Below, piece after piece: positions 35,399-44,479 of a stretch of 64,000 nucleotides of DNA (position 1 is its first letter; each line of letters begins with the position of its first letter). The notes beneath the pieces were generated by a model. That model was not told where the DNA came from, searched no databases, and saw only the letters and a list, made by a program, of their open reading frames with translations. The position numbers and the translations under genes were made by a program. This stretch comes from Caballeronia temeraria (GTDB lineage Bacteria > Pseudomonadota > Gammaproteobacteria > Burkholderiales > Burkholderiaceae). Where the stretch lies: assembly GCF_001544795.2 (NCBI RefSeq), contig NZ_FCOI02000016.1, positions 98,865 to 162,864 on the forward strand. The letters are read 5' to 3'.

Positions 35399-35785
35399 GT
35401 GGCGAACCTGGATCTGGACAATCCGTTTCTCGAGGCGCTCGGTGCGACGCTCACGGAATGGCGCGCGGGCTACGCCGAATTCACGATGCCGATACACGCG
35501 GGGCACCTGAACCGGCAACGCATCCTGCAGGGCGGCGCGATCGCCACGCTGCTCGACGCCGCCTGCGGCTACGCCGGCCTTTTCACGACGGGCGCAGCGC
35601 CCGTGCACGGCTTCACGCTTTCGCTGACCGTGAATTATCTCGATCGCGGCATCGGTGACAAAGTCGTCGCGAAAGGCTTTCTCGAGCGGCAGGGACGCTC
35701 CGTGTATTTCGCGCGCGGCGAGGCGTGGGTCGACGATCGCGTGATGATCGCGAGCGCGCAAGGCACGTTCAAATACGCGCGCTGA
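35399..35785 (+). CDS. PaaI-type hotdog-fold acyl-CoA thioesterase
   Basis: From GTG 35399, preceded by AGGAG, the product is 128 residues. The hotdog signature is present: NRQRILQGGAIATLLDAACG and the strand VNYLDRGIGDKVVAKG, and the end is the typical AQGTFKYAR. The frame is open upstream but without a start site. Such enzymes hydrolyse CoA thioesters. The stop overlaps the LysR start (TGATG), tying it to the following regulator and CoA-transferase genes. Confidence 0.83.
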   Translation: MANLDLDNPFLEALGATLTEWRAGYAEFTMPIHAGHLNRQRILQGGAIATLLDAACGYAGLFTTGAAPVHGFTLSLTVNYLDRGIGDKVVAKGFLERQGRSVYFARGEAWVDDRVMIASAQGTFKYAR

Positions 35786-36702
35786 TGGCCACGCGAAATC
35801 TCCTCCGACGTCTCGATCTCACGACGCTGCAACTCTTTCTCGCCGTGTTCGAGGAAGGCACGCTCACGCGCGCGGCCGAACGCGAAGCGATCGCGGTATC
35901 GGCGGCGAGCAAGCGTCTGCTCGAACTGGAGCAAGCCGTCGGCGCCGTGCTCTTCGAGCGCAAGGCGCGCGGCATGGCGCTGACGCCGGCCGGCGAAACG
36001 CTGCTGCATCATGCGCGGCGCGTGCTGCGCGATGTCGAGAACATCGGTATCGAACTCGCGGAGCACGCGAGCGGCGTGCGCGGCTATGTGCGGATGATGG
36101 CGAACCTCTCGGCGATCGTCGAATTCCTGCCGGAGGATTTGCGCGCGTTTTCGTCGGTGCACGAGCAGATCAAGATCGATCTGGAAGAGCGGCCGAGCGG
36201 TGGCATTGTGGAAGGCGTCGCGGACAGTCTCGTCGATCTCGGTATCTGTTCCGGCGATGCCGACACGCGCGGACTCGAAAGCGCGCATTATCGGCACGAC
36301 CGGCTCGCGCTCGTCATGCCTGGCGATCATCCGCTGGCGCGGCGCGAGACGATCAGCTTCGCGGAAACGCTCGATTTCGATCATATCGGCTTGCATTCGG
36401 CCAGCTCGATCAACATGCGCACGCATCTCGCGGCGCGACAGGCGGGCCGCGCGTTGCGGCTGCGCATCCACGTGCCTGGCTTCGACGCCGTGTGCCGCAT
36501 GGTGCAGGCGGGCATGGGCGTCGGCGTGCTGCCGATGCAGGTATTCGAAGCGATGGGCCGCCAGCTCGGCCTCGCGGCAGTCGCACTCGACGACGAATGG
36601 GCCGCGCGCAGTCTCGTGATCGTCGTGCGCGATTCTGATGCGCTCTCGCCGGTGAGCCGTCTGCTGTTCGATCATCTGCGGACCGTCGAAGCGCGCGGCT
36701 AG
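35785..36702 (+). CDS. LysR-family transcriptional regulator
   Basis: A 305-residue LysR protein with the winged helix at about 9-68 (LQLFLAVFEEGTLTRAAERE) and an effector domain from about 95. Its start overlaps the thioesterase stop by one base. A CGTTCG-N7-CGAACG inverted repeat containing a T-N11-A core lies right after its stop, in front of the CoA-transferase gene, which it probably controls. The effector is presumably an acid metabolised by the downstream enzymes. Confidence 0.88.
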   Translation: MATRNLLRRLDLTTLQLFLAVFEEGTLTRAAEREAIAVSAASKRLLELEQAVGAVLFERKARGMALTPAGETLLHHARRVLRDVENIGIELAEHASGVRGYVRMMANLSAIVEFLPEDLRAFSSVHEQIKIDLEERPSGGIVEGVADSLVDLGICSGDADTRGLESAHYRHDRLALVMPGDHPLARRETISFAETLDFDHIGLHSASSINMRTHLAARQAGRALRLRIHVPGFDAVCRMVQAGMGVGVLPMQVFEAMGRQLGLAAVALDDEWAARSLVIVVRDSDALSPVSRLLFDHLRTVEARG

Positions 36703-36721
36703 CGCCGCAAAGCCGGCCGAG

Positions 36722-36740
36722 CGTTCGCGTTTGACGAACG
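36722..36740. promoter_or_regulatory. LysR-box-like inverted repeat
   Basis: CGTTCG CGTTTGA CGAACG (36722-36727 and 36735-36740) contains the T-N11-A pattern of LysR boxes. It is located between the LysR gene and the CaiB gene, 87 bp before the latter's start. Confidence 0.45.
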
Positions 36741-36826
36741 ATGCTTGCCGAAATGCGGTTGGACGCACGCGAGCGTTCGCCAATAAGCTTGTCTCCATCA
36801 AAAGCACGGATCAGGAGACGAGCAGC

Positions 36827-38020
36827 ATGAGTGGACCTCTTCAGGGCATTCGCGTCATCGAAATCGGCACGCTGATCGCTGCGCCGTTCGCGGCGCGCAT
36901 GCTGGCCGAATTCGGCGCGGAAGTCATCAAGATCGAATCGCCGAACACCGGCGATCCCCTTCGCAAATGGCGCAAGCTTCACGAGGGCACGTCGCTCTGG
37001 TGGTATCTGCAATCGCGCAACAAGAAGTCGGTGTGCGTGAATCTCAAGTCGCCCGAAGGCGCGGACGTGATCAAGCGGCTCGCCGCCGATGCCGACATCG
37101 TCATCGAAAACATGCGCCCCGGCGCGCTCGAAAAGCTCGGCCTCGGCTGGGACATTTTGCATGCAATAAACCCGAAGCTCACGATGGTCCGCATCTCCGG
37201 CTACGGCCAGACGGGCCCGTACCGCGATCGTCCGGGCTTCGGCGCGATCGGCGAGGCGATGGGCGGCATTCGCTACACGACCGGCGACGCCGAAGGGCTG
37301 CCCGCGCGTGTCGGCGTGAGTCTCGGCGATTCGCTCGCGTCGCTGCACGGCGTGATCGGCGCGTTGATGTCGGTGTTGCGCGTGAAGACCGGCAAGGGCG
37401 ACGGCCAGGTCGTCGACGTCTCGCTCGTCGAAAGCGTCTTCAATCTGATGGAAAGCCTCGTGCCCGAGTACGACCTGCTCGGCCACGTGCGCGAGCGCAG
37501 CGGCGGGGCGCTGCCGGGCATCGCGCCGTCGAACACGTATCGCACGGAGGATGGCGGCTTTGTCGTGATCGCGGGCAATAGCGACCCGATCTACAAGCGC
37601 CTGATGAACGTGATCGGCCGCCCCGATCTCGCGGACGATCCCGCGCTCGCGCGCAATGACGGCCGCGTGCGACACAGCGCGATGCTCGACGAAGCGATCA
37701 CCGCGTGGACCTCGCATCACTCGATGGACGACGTCCTCGCGACGCTCGAGCGCGAGGAAGTGCCCTCGGGCCGCATCTATTCGGTCGCGGATATCGTCGA
37801 CGACGCCCATTACCAAGCGCGCGACATGCTGCTGCAGGCGAATCTGCCGGGCGGCGCGTCGGTGAAGATGCCGGGCATCGTGCCGAAGCTCTCCGATACG
37901 CCGGGCGAAGTGCGCTGGCAAGGTCCGTCGCTCGGCGAGCATACGCAATCGGTGCTCGAATCGCTCGGCTTCGGCGCGGATGAAGTGGAACGGCTGCGTG
38001 CCGAAGGAGCGGTGCAATGA
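36827..38020 (+). CDS. CaiB/BaiF-family CoA-transferase (class III)
   Basis: A 397-residue family III CoA-transferase beginning SGPLQGIRVIEIGTLIAAPF, from ATG 36827 with CAGGAGA upstream. The catalytic Asp168 lies in SLGDSLASLHG, and NLKSPEGAD and RISGYGQTGPYRDRPGFG are typical. It moves CoA between acids, probably from succinyl-CoA to the pathway substrate. The next gene, a lyase of the HMG-CoA type, starts in an ATGA overlap, so product and lyase substrate are likely the same CoA ester: 3-hydroxy-3-methylglutaryl-CoA or citramalyl-CoA are candidates. Confidence 0.9.
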   Translation: MSGPLQGIRVIEIGTLIAAPFAARMLAEFGAEVIKIESPNTGDPLRKWRKLHEGTSLWWYLQSRNKKSVCVNLKSPEGADVIKRLAADADIVIENMRPGALEKLGLGWDILHAINPKLTMVRISGYGQTGPYRDRPGFGAIGEAMGGIRYTTGDAEGLPARVGVSLGDSLASLHGVIGALMSVLRVKTGKGDGQVVDVSLVESVFNLMESLVPEYDLLGHVRERSGGALPGIAPSNTYRTEDGGFVVIAGNSDPIYKRLMNVIGRPDLADDPALARNDGRVRHSAMLDEAITAWTSHHSMDDVLATLEREEVPSGRIYSVADIVDDAHYQARDMLLQANLPGGASVKMPGIVPKLSDTPGEVRWQGPSLGEHTQSVLESLGFGADEVERLRAEGAVQ

Positions 38021-38955
38021 ATTTTGAATACAAAGAACCGTTGATTGTGCAGGAAGTCGCGCCGCGCGATGGCTTGCAGATCGAGAAGCAGTGGGTCGAG
38101 ACGGAAGACAAGATCGCGCTGATCGATGGCCTCTCGGCATGCGGATTCACGCGCATCGAAGCGGGCTCGTTCGTGTCGCCGAAAGCGATTCCCGCACTGC
38201 GCGATGGCGACGCGGTCTTCAACGGCATCCGTCGCGATCCGGGCGTGATCTACGTTGCGCTCGTGCCGAACGTGAAGGGCGGCGAGCGCGCGCTCGCCGC
38301 CAACGCCGATGAACTGAACCTCGTGATGTCCGCGAGCCAGACGCACAATCGCGCGAACATGCGCATGAGTTGCGAGTCGTCGCTGGCCGGTTTCGGCGAT
38401 GTCGTGCGGCTCGCCGCCGCGACCGTCTCACTGAACGCGACGGTCGCAACCGCGTTCGGCTGTCCGTTCGAAGGACAGATCGACGAAGAGCGCGTCGTGT
38501 CGATCGTGCGGACGTATCGCGAGATGGGCATCACCGGCATCACGCTCGCGGATACGACCGGCATGGCGAATCCGCGACAGGTTGCGCGGCTCGTCGCGCG
38601 CGTGCTCGAACACGTCCCCGCCGCCGATCTGACGCTGCACTTCCACAACACGCGCGGTCTCGGCCTCGCCAACGTCCTCGCCGCCTACGACGCCGGCGCG
38701 CGCCGCTTCGACGCCGCGCTCGGTGGCCTCGGCGGGTGTCCGTTTGCGCCGGGCGCATCGGGAAACATCTGCACCGAAGACCTCGTGAACATGTGCGAAG
38801 AGATGGGCATTCCGGCGGGCGTCGATCTGCAAAAGCTGATCGCGCTGTCGCGCACCTTGCCCGCGCTCGTCGGACATGAGGTGCCGGGACAAGTCGCGAA
38901 AGCGGGGCGCAACTGCGATCTGCATCCCGCGCCCGACTACGTGCGGACCATTTGA
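38017..38955 (+). CDS. HMG-CoA lyase-family (HMGL-like) lyase
   Basis: A 312-residue DRE-TIM metallolyase. It shows the EVAPRDGLQ start (Arg17, Asp18), the metal-binding HFHNTRGLGLANV, and the catalytic Cys241 in GGCPFAPGASGN followed by TEDLVNM. These are the hallmarks of hydroxymethylglutaryl-CoA lyase, which yields acetyl-CoA and acetoacetate; the same family includes citramalyl-CoA lyases. It is translationally coupled to the CoA-transferase. Leucine-catabolism partners (methylcrotonyl-CoA carboxylase) are absent here, which argues for a separate acid-utilisation role. Confidence 0.9.
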   Translation: MNFEYKEPLIVQEVAPRDGLQIEKQWVETEDKIALIDGLSACGFTRIEAGSFVSPKAIPALRDGDAVFNGIRRDPGVIYVALVPNVKGGERALAANADELNLVMSASQTHNRANMRMSCESSLAGFGDVVRLAAATVSLNATVATAFGCPFEGQIDEERVVSIVRTYREMGITGITLADTTGMANPRQVARLVARVLEHVPAADLTLHFHNTRGLGLANVLAAYDAGARRFDAALGGLGGCPFAPGASGNICTEDLVNMCEEMGIPAGVDLQKLIALSRTLPALVGHEVPGQVAKAGRNCDLHPAPDYVRTI

Positions 38956-38986
38956 ATCACAAGACCAAAACAATATTGGAGACAAC

Positions 38987-40324
38987 ATGAGCGATCTAAG
39001 CGTTCACGCGGCCGGCGAGCCGCACCTTCTCGCGAACACCTCGGACATCGTTCGCAAGGTGGCATTGCGGCTCATGCCGCTCATCATGCTGTGCTATTTC
39101 TTCGCGTTCTTCGACCGCATCAACATCAGTTTTGCGAAATTTCAGATGCAGAGTTCGCTCGGTCTGTCCGACACCGCCTACGGTCTCGGCGCGAGTCTCT
39201 TCGTGATCGGCTACGTGATCTTCGAAGTGCCGAGCAACATGCTGCTCTACAAGGTCGGCGCGCGCCGCTGGATCGCGCGCATCATGATTTCGTGGGGCAT
39301 CGCGACCGCGCTCATGGTCTTCGTGCAGACGGAATGGCAGTTCTACGGGCTGCGTTTCATCATCGGCGCGATGGAAGCGGGCTTCGCGCCGGGCGTGCTG
39401 TATTACCTGACGCTGTGGTTTCCGGCGAGCTATCGCGGGCGCATCACGTCGATGTTGTTTCTGGCATCGGCGTTCTCGGGTCTTTTCGGCGCGCCGCTGT
39501 CGGGCCTCGTGCTCGGGCATCTGAACGGCGTAGCGGGCATCGCGGGCTGGCACTGGCTGTTCCTGCTCGGCGGCATGCCGTGCGTGCTGCTCGGCATTCT
39601 CGTGCTGAAGGTGCTGAAGGATCGCGTCGATGACGCCGCATGGCTCACGAGCGACGAAAAGGCTTGTCTCAAGAGCCAGATCTCGACGCAAAGCCAGCAC
39701 ACGGACACCGGCCATTCGCTCTTCGGCGCGATCAAGACGCCGGGTTTTCTGATGCTTGGGCTCATCTACTTTCTGATTCAGATCGCGTCGTACGGCCTCA
39801 ACTTCTGGGCGCCGCATCTGATCCGCGCGGCAGGCACGCAGAATCCGACGATCATCGGGCTGCTCACGGCGGTGCCGTATATCTGCGGTGCGATCTGCAT
39901 GGTCGTGGTGGGCCGTATGTCGGATCGATCGGGTGAGCGTCGCAAGTTCGTCGCGGCGTTGCTGGTGATGGCGGCAGCGGGCTTCTTCGCGGCAGGCATT
40001 TTCGACAAGCAGACGACGCTTCTCATCGCCGCGCTCGGCGTGATGGGCGCAGGCGTGATCGCATCGATCCCGGCGTTCTGGGCGCTGCCGCCGAAGCTGC
40101 TGACCGGCGCAGGCGCGGCGGGCGGCATCGCGCTGATCAATACGTTGGGTCAACTGGGCGGCATCGTGAGTCCGGTGATGGTCGGCCGCATCCGCGACAC
40201 GATGGGCAGCACGACGCCCGCGCTCTACGCGATCGGCGGGATGAGCGTGCTGTGTGCGCTGTTGCTGCTCTTTGGCCTGCCGCAGTCGCTGAAACAGAAG
40301 GATCATTCGGCGCAACAGGCCTGA
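38987..40324 (+). CDS. MFS transporter, ACS family
   Basis: A 445-residue twelve-helix carrier with the ACS signature FFDRINISFAKFQMQSSLGLS and YGLGASLFVIGYVIFEVPSN. It starts at ATG 38987 with TTGGAG upstream, 31 bp after the lyase. It is the last gene of the CoA-transferase/lyase operon and should import the dicarboxylate or hydroxyacid that the enzymes act on. It is similar in design to the carrier at 14323, consistent with expansion of this permease family. Confidence 0.9.
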   Translation: MSDLSVHAAGEPHLLANTSDIVRKVALRLMPLIMLCYFFAFFDRINISFAKFQMQSSLGLSDTAYGLGASLFVIGYVIFEVPSNMLLYKVGARRWIARIMISWGIATALMVFVQTEWQFYGLRFIIGAMEAGFAPGVLYYLTLWFPASYRGRITSMLFLASAFSGLFGAPLSGLVLGHLNGVAGIAGWHWLFLLGGMPCVLLGILVLKVLKDRVDDAAWLTSDEKACLKSQISTQSQHTDTGHSLFGAIKTPGFLMLGLIYFLIQIASYGLNFWAPHLIRAAGTQNPTIIGLLTAVPYICGAICMVVVGRMSDRSGERRKFVAALLVMAAAGFFAAGIFDKQTTLLIAALGVMGAGVIASIPAFWALPPKLLTGAGAAGGIALINTLGQLGGIVSPVMVGRIRDTMGSTTPALYAIGGMSVLCALLLLFGLPQSLKQKDHSAQQA

Positions 40325-40345
40325 TCTCCCTACGTTTCCGAATGC

Positions 40346-40386
40346 AAAAGCGCCCGGCGGACGGCATGTCCCCGGGCGCTTTTTGC
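40346..40386 (+). terminator. Intrinsic terminator
   Basis: AGCGCCCGG (40349-40357) pairs with CCGGGCGCT (40372-40380); flanking AAAA and TTTTT extend the stem and give the T-run. It ends the MFS transcript and separates it from the convergent phosphoketolase. Confidence 0.85.
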
Positions 40387-40453
40387 ATTTTGCATCTGGC
40401 GTTTTGCATGCATTCGGCCAGATGGCATCTTGCTTGCCGCATTCAAGCCGGCA

Positions 40454-42853
40454 TCAATCCTTCCACACCCACTCGCGAATATCGTCGCGATCGATGCCTT
40501 CTTCGTGCGCGTATCGAACGCTTTCGATGATCTGGTTCTTGAGCCATTCCTTCGTATGCGCGCTGCTGCCCGCGATGCGCGTCACGCGGTCGATCACGTC
40601 GATCGCGAGCGTATAGCGATCCACGCCGTTGATGATCGCGAGTTCGAACGGCGTGTTGATGTTGCCGCGTTCGCGATAGCCGTGCACGTGCATGTTCGCG
40701 TGGTTCGTGCGGTTGTACGTGAGCTTGTGCACGAGCGATCCATACGAATGGAAGTTGAAGATCACCGGCTTGTCGCGCGTGAAGATCGAGTCGAAATCGC
40801 GATGTGAAAGACCGTGCGGATGCTCCGTGTCCGGCATCAGCCTGAACAGATCGACGACATTGACGAAGCGGATCTTCAGATCGGCGCAATTCGCCTTCAG
40901 GATTTCGACGGCGGCGAGCGCTTCCATCGTCGCGATATCGCCTGCGCATGCGATCACGACATCCGGCTCCGCGTTCTGATCCGTCGACGCCCAGTCCCAT
41001 ATGCCGATGCCCTTCGCGCAATGCACGATGGCGTCCTGCATGCTCAGATACTGCAGATGCGGCTGCTTGTCCGCGACGATCACGTTCACATAGTCATGCG
41101 TGCGCAAACAATGATCCGCGACGCTCAACAGACAGTTCGCATCGGGCGGCAGATAGATGCGCACGACGCCCGGGCTCTTGTTCGTGACGACATCGAGAAA
41201 GCCGGGGTCCTGATGCGTGAAACCGTTGTGATCCTGCCGCCACACGAGCGACGTGATCAGCAGGTTGACGGACGGCACCGGCGCGCGCCAGTCGAGTTCG
41301 GTCTTCGCTTTTTCGAGCCACTTCGCGTGCTGGTTGAACATCGAATCGATCACGTGCACGAAGGCTTCGTAGGTCGCGAAAAGACCGTGACGCCCGGTGA
41401 GCACGTAGCCCTCGAACCAGCCTTCGAGCGTGTGCTCGGACAGCATTTCCATGACGCGGCCATCGATAGACAGCGCGCCGCCGTCGTCGTCCTCGGGCAG
41501 CGTCTGTGCGAGCCAGCGCTTGCCCGATGCTTCGTACACGCCGTCGAGCTTGTTGCTCGCGGTTTCATCCGGTCCGAAGAGCCGGAAGCTCGTCATGTTG
41601 CGGCGGATCACATCGCGCAGAAAGGTGGCGAGCACGGCTGTCGGCGACTGATAGACGCTCGCCGCGCGCTTGAACTCGAACGCGTAGTCGCGGATATCGG
41701 GCAGATCGAGCGATTGCCGCAGCACGCCGCCGTTCGCGTGCGGATTCGCGCTGATGCGGCGCGTGCCCTCGGGCGCGAGCGCGCGCAGCGTCTCGATCAG
41801 GCGGCCGTTTTCATCGAACAGTTCTTCGGGCCTGTAGCTGCGCAGCCACGCTTCCAGCAACGCGAGATTGCGGTGATTGCTGGCGGGATCGGTGATCGGC
41901 ACCTGATGCGCGCGCCAGAAATTTTCGACCTTGTGGCCGTTGACTTCCTTCGGTCCGGTCCAGCCCTTGGGCGTGCGCAGCACGATCATCGGCCAGCGGG
42001 GGCGCGTCACGTTTTCCGGGTTGGCGCGCGCATTCGCCTGAATCGCGCGGATGTCGGCGATACAGCGTTCCAGCGTCGCGGCCATGCGCTGATGCATGGC
42101 CTCCGGCTCGTCCCCTTCGACGAAATGCGGCGCGTAGCCGTAGCCTCTGAAAAGGTCTTCGAGCTCGTCATGCGGAATACGGGCGAGGATCGTCGGATTG
42201 GCAATCTTGTAACCGTTCAGATGGAGTATCGGCAGCACGGCGCCGTCGGTCGCGGGATTGAGAAACTTGTTCGAATGCCAGGATGTGGCGAGCGGGCCGG
42301 TTTCCGCTTCGCCGTCGCCCACGACCGTCGCGACGATCAGATCCGGATTGTCGAACGCCGCGCCGAACGAATGCGACAGGCTATAGCCGAGCTCGCCGCC
42401 TTCGTGGATCGATCCGGGCGTTTCCGGCGTGCAATGCGAACCGATGCCGCCCGGCGACGAAAACGCCCGGAAGAGCCTGAGCATGCCGCGTTCGTCGGCG
42501 CTGCGATCGGGATAGATTTCCGAGTAATGGCCTTCGAGCCACGCATTGGCGAGCGTCGCGGGCGCGCCGTGGCCGGGGCCGGAGACGAACAGCACGTTCA
42601 GGTCATCGCGTTTGATCAGACGGTTCAGATGCACCCATACGAACGACTGGCCGGGGTCCGATCCCCAGTGGCCGAGCAGGCGCCGCTTGATGTGCTCGGG
42701 CTTGAGCGGCTCGCGCAGGAGCGGATTCGCGCGCAAATAGATCATGCCGGCCGACAGATAGTTGCAAGCGCGCCAGTAGGCGTCGATTTTTGCGAGCAGG
42801 TCGGGCGCGAGCGGCGTTTCGAGGGCGGTCGTGCGGAGGACGTCGTCGTTCAA
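40454..42853 (-). CDS. xfp: Phosphoketolase (xylulose-5-phosphate/fructose-6-phosphate)
   Basis: A 799-residue TPP enzyme that cleaves xylulose-5-P (and often fructose-6-P) with phosphate to acetyl-phosphate plus an aldose phosphate. The signatures FVSGPGHGAPATLANAWLEG, GGELGYSLSHSFGAAFDNPD and the TPP segment GDGEAETGPLATSWHSNKF are all present, and the length is normal. The start is TTG 42853, with AGGAGA seven bases upstream; the next in-frame ATG would remove conserved sequence. No acetate kinase or phosphotransacetylase is adjacent. It lies alone on the minus strand. Confidence 0.94.
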   Translation of the reverse strand: MNDDVLRTTALETPLAPDLLAKIDAYWRACNYLSAGMIYLRANPLLREPLKPEHIKRRLLGHWGSDPGQSFVWVHLNRLIKRDDLNVLFVSGPGHGAPATLANAWLEGHYSEIYPDRSADERGMLRLFRAFSSPGGIGSHCTPETPGSIHEGGELGYSLSHSFGAAFDNPDLIVATVVGDGEAETGPLATSWHSNKFLNPATDGAVLPILHLNGYKIANPTILARIPHDELEDLFRGYGYAPHFVEGDEPEAMHQRMAATLERCIADIRAIQANARANPENVTRPRWPMIVLRTPKGWTGPKEVNGHKVENFWRAHQVPITDPASNHRNLALLEAWLRSYRPEELFDENGRLIETLRALAPEGTRRISANPHANGGVLRQSLDLPDIRDYAFEFKRAASVYQSPTAVLATFLRDVIRRNMTSFRLFGPDETASNKLDGVYEASGKRWLAQTLPEDDDGGALSIDGRVMEMLSEHTLEGWFEGYVLTGRHGLFATYEAFVHVIDSMFNQHAKWLEKAKTELDWRAPVPSVNLLITSLVWRQDHNGFTHQDPGFLDVVTNKSPGVVRIYLPPDANCLLSVADHCLRTHDYVNVIVADKQPHLQYLSMQDAIVHCAKGIGIWDWASTDQNAEPDVVIACAGDIATMEALAAVEILKANCADLKIRFVNVVDLFRLMPDTEHPHGLSHRDFDSIFTRDKPVIFNFHSYGSLVHKLTYNRTNHANMHVHGYRERGNINTPFELAIINGVDRYTLAIDVIDRVTRIAGSSAHTKEWLKNQIIESVRYAHEEGIDRDDIREWVWKD

Positions 42854-43032
42854 TGGCTTCTCCTTGCTGGTGGGAGGATCGGTCGAGCGTCGTGCGGGGC
42901 GGGCGAGATCGCGCGCAGATCGGGTCCTGCGCGTGATTCAATGATCGGGGGGTGTGTGGCGTTTTGGTTGCAGGGCGCGCGCGCCCGGAGCAACATCCTG
43001 GTGGGGAGTTGGCGGCGGGCGAGGCGGGTGCG

Positions 43033-44331
43033 TTAGTCCATCGCGGAGTGCCGCAGGTCGTAGTCCATCACGATGGCGCGGTTATCCTGCCACATGCCGA
43101 TGTAGTGGACCATGAAACTTTCCGGGCGGCGGTAGATCCAGGGCGTGTTCAGATCGATGAAGTCGAGTATGCGCGTTTTATCGAATTCCGGCATCGACTC
43201 AATCGCCCGGATGAAGTAATGCTGATCGCCGAGACTCGAATACACGTTGGACTTGTCATCCACGTTCCGGCACTCATCTATGACCCGCGCGAGGGCGTCG
43301 TAATTGGGCTGATTGCGCTGGAAGCCCATGATTCCGGAATTGAAGCTCCAGGTTCCCACATCGCGCGCGAGTACCGTTTCCCGGTCTCGCGTCAGCGGTT
43401 CGAGGCGCCGGTTCATGTCGTTGATGAGCACGTCGGCGTCGAGCCAGAATACCCATTGATGATTCGGCAGATATTCGCGCAGCAACGCGGCTTTGAACCA
43501 GTTGGCGGAGGTCTTGCCGTCGTTCAGTTGCGGCGGAATATCGCGATGTACGTACAGCGTGTAGCCGTGGCGTTCGCAGTAATGCCTGAAGTTGGCCTCG
43601 GCGATACGTCCGTAGCACGCCACGTTCGGCGTATAGAGCATGACAACGGCGATCGCCCGGCTCGGCTGATACACGCTCTTCGCGCCGGTTTCGCGCACGC
43701 CTGGATCGGTGAGCGAAAGAAACGGCTTCCCGCGCGCCCGGCATTCGTTGACGTGCTCGACGACCGCCGTCCGGTAGCGCCGATGCTGCTTCTCGTCGAC
43801 AAAAGTGAGCGAGAAGGCGTTCCAGATCGCCCAGACGCTTTCCAGATTGGCCGCGGCCGGAATGACCACGTACAGGTCGCCGACTTTGAACTGCTGCGGG
43901 CAGGTCGTGAAGTCATGCAGCATCTCGGCTTCGTTTTCCGGCAGCACGACGCCGATGCGGCAACGGCTGACGAGTTCCGCGAGCTTGGCGCGGACGGTTT
44001 CCGTATTGCGGAAAATGAGGACGTCGGTCTGCGCGGCGTCGGTGTGGGCGCAGGTCAGAAGCCAGTCACGCCCGGCCATCAGGTCGGGCAGCGCGACCGG
44101 CCGCAGTATCGCGGCGTTCTCGCTCAACAGCATGAGGATTTCGTTCGGCGCGGCCTGGCTCAGATGACGAAGGAGCGTTTCGTATTTGTAGACCCATCGT
44201 ATCGGGCTCGGGCTGCCGGACAAATCGGAGCAGTCGATTTCGATATGACGATAACCGAGCTCGCGCGCATAGCTGCGATGGTTGGCAAGCGCACCGGGCG
44301 CGTGGTCGAACAGAAGGCTGAGGACGATCAT
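43033..44331 (-). CDS. Glycosyltransferase, GT34 (galactosyltransferase GMA12/MNN10)-like
   Basis: A 432-residue protein without signal peptide. Its C-terminal half carries the GT-A pattern of GT34: YGRIAEANFRHYCERHGYTL, the metal-binding WVFWLDADVLINDMNRRLEP (DxD = Asp-Ala-Asp), then TWSFNSGIMGFQRN and MVHYIGMWQDNRAI near the end. The N-terminal 180 residues look like a second, degenerate sugar-binding or glycosyltransferase domain. Such enzymes are common in eukaryotes and scattered in Burkholderiaceae, where they may decorate surface glycans. Start ATG 44331 has only a weak ribosome site. Confidence 0.78.
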   Translation of the reverse strand: MIVLSLLFDHAPGALANHRSYARELGYRHIEIDCSDLSGSPSPIRWVYKYETLLRHLSQAAPNEILMLLSENAAILRPVALPDLMAGRDWLLTCAHTDAAQTDVLIFRNTETVRAKLAELVSRCRIGVVLPENEAEMLHDFTTCPQQFKVGDLYVVIPAAANLESVWAIWNAFSLTFVDEKQHRRYRTAVVEHVNECRARGKPFLSLTDPGVRETGAKSVYQPSRAIAVVMLYTPNVACYGRIAEANFRHYCERHGYTLYVHRDIPPQLNDGKTSANWFKAALLREYLPNHQWVFWLDADVLINDMNRRLEPLTRDRETVLARDVGTWSFNSGIMGFQRNQPNYDALARVIDECRNVDDKSNVYSSLGDQHYFIRAIESMPEFDKTRILDFIDLNTPWIYRRPESFMVHYIGMWQDNRAIVMDYDLRHSAMD

Positions 44332-44479
44332 GAAAGACAGAAGGCGATTGAACGTGTTTCGTTATGACGGCCGCGTGGGCGAACCGCCTAGCATCGCTGT
44401 AAAGCGCGCGCGTTCGCATGGGAACTGTCCTAAAACCGCGTGCAATACATCATTTCTCAAGCGCTCATAGAATGTCCGA

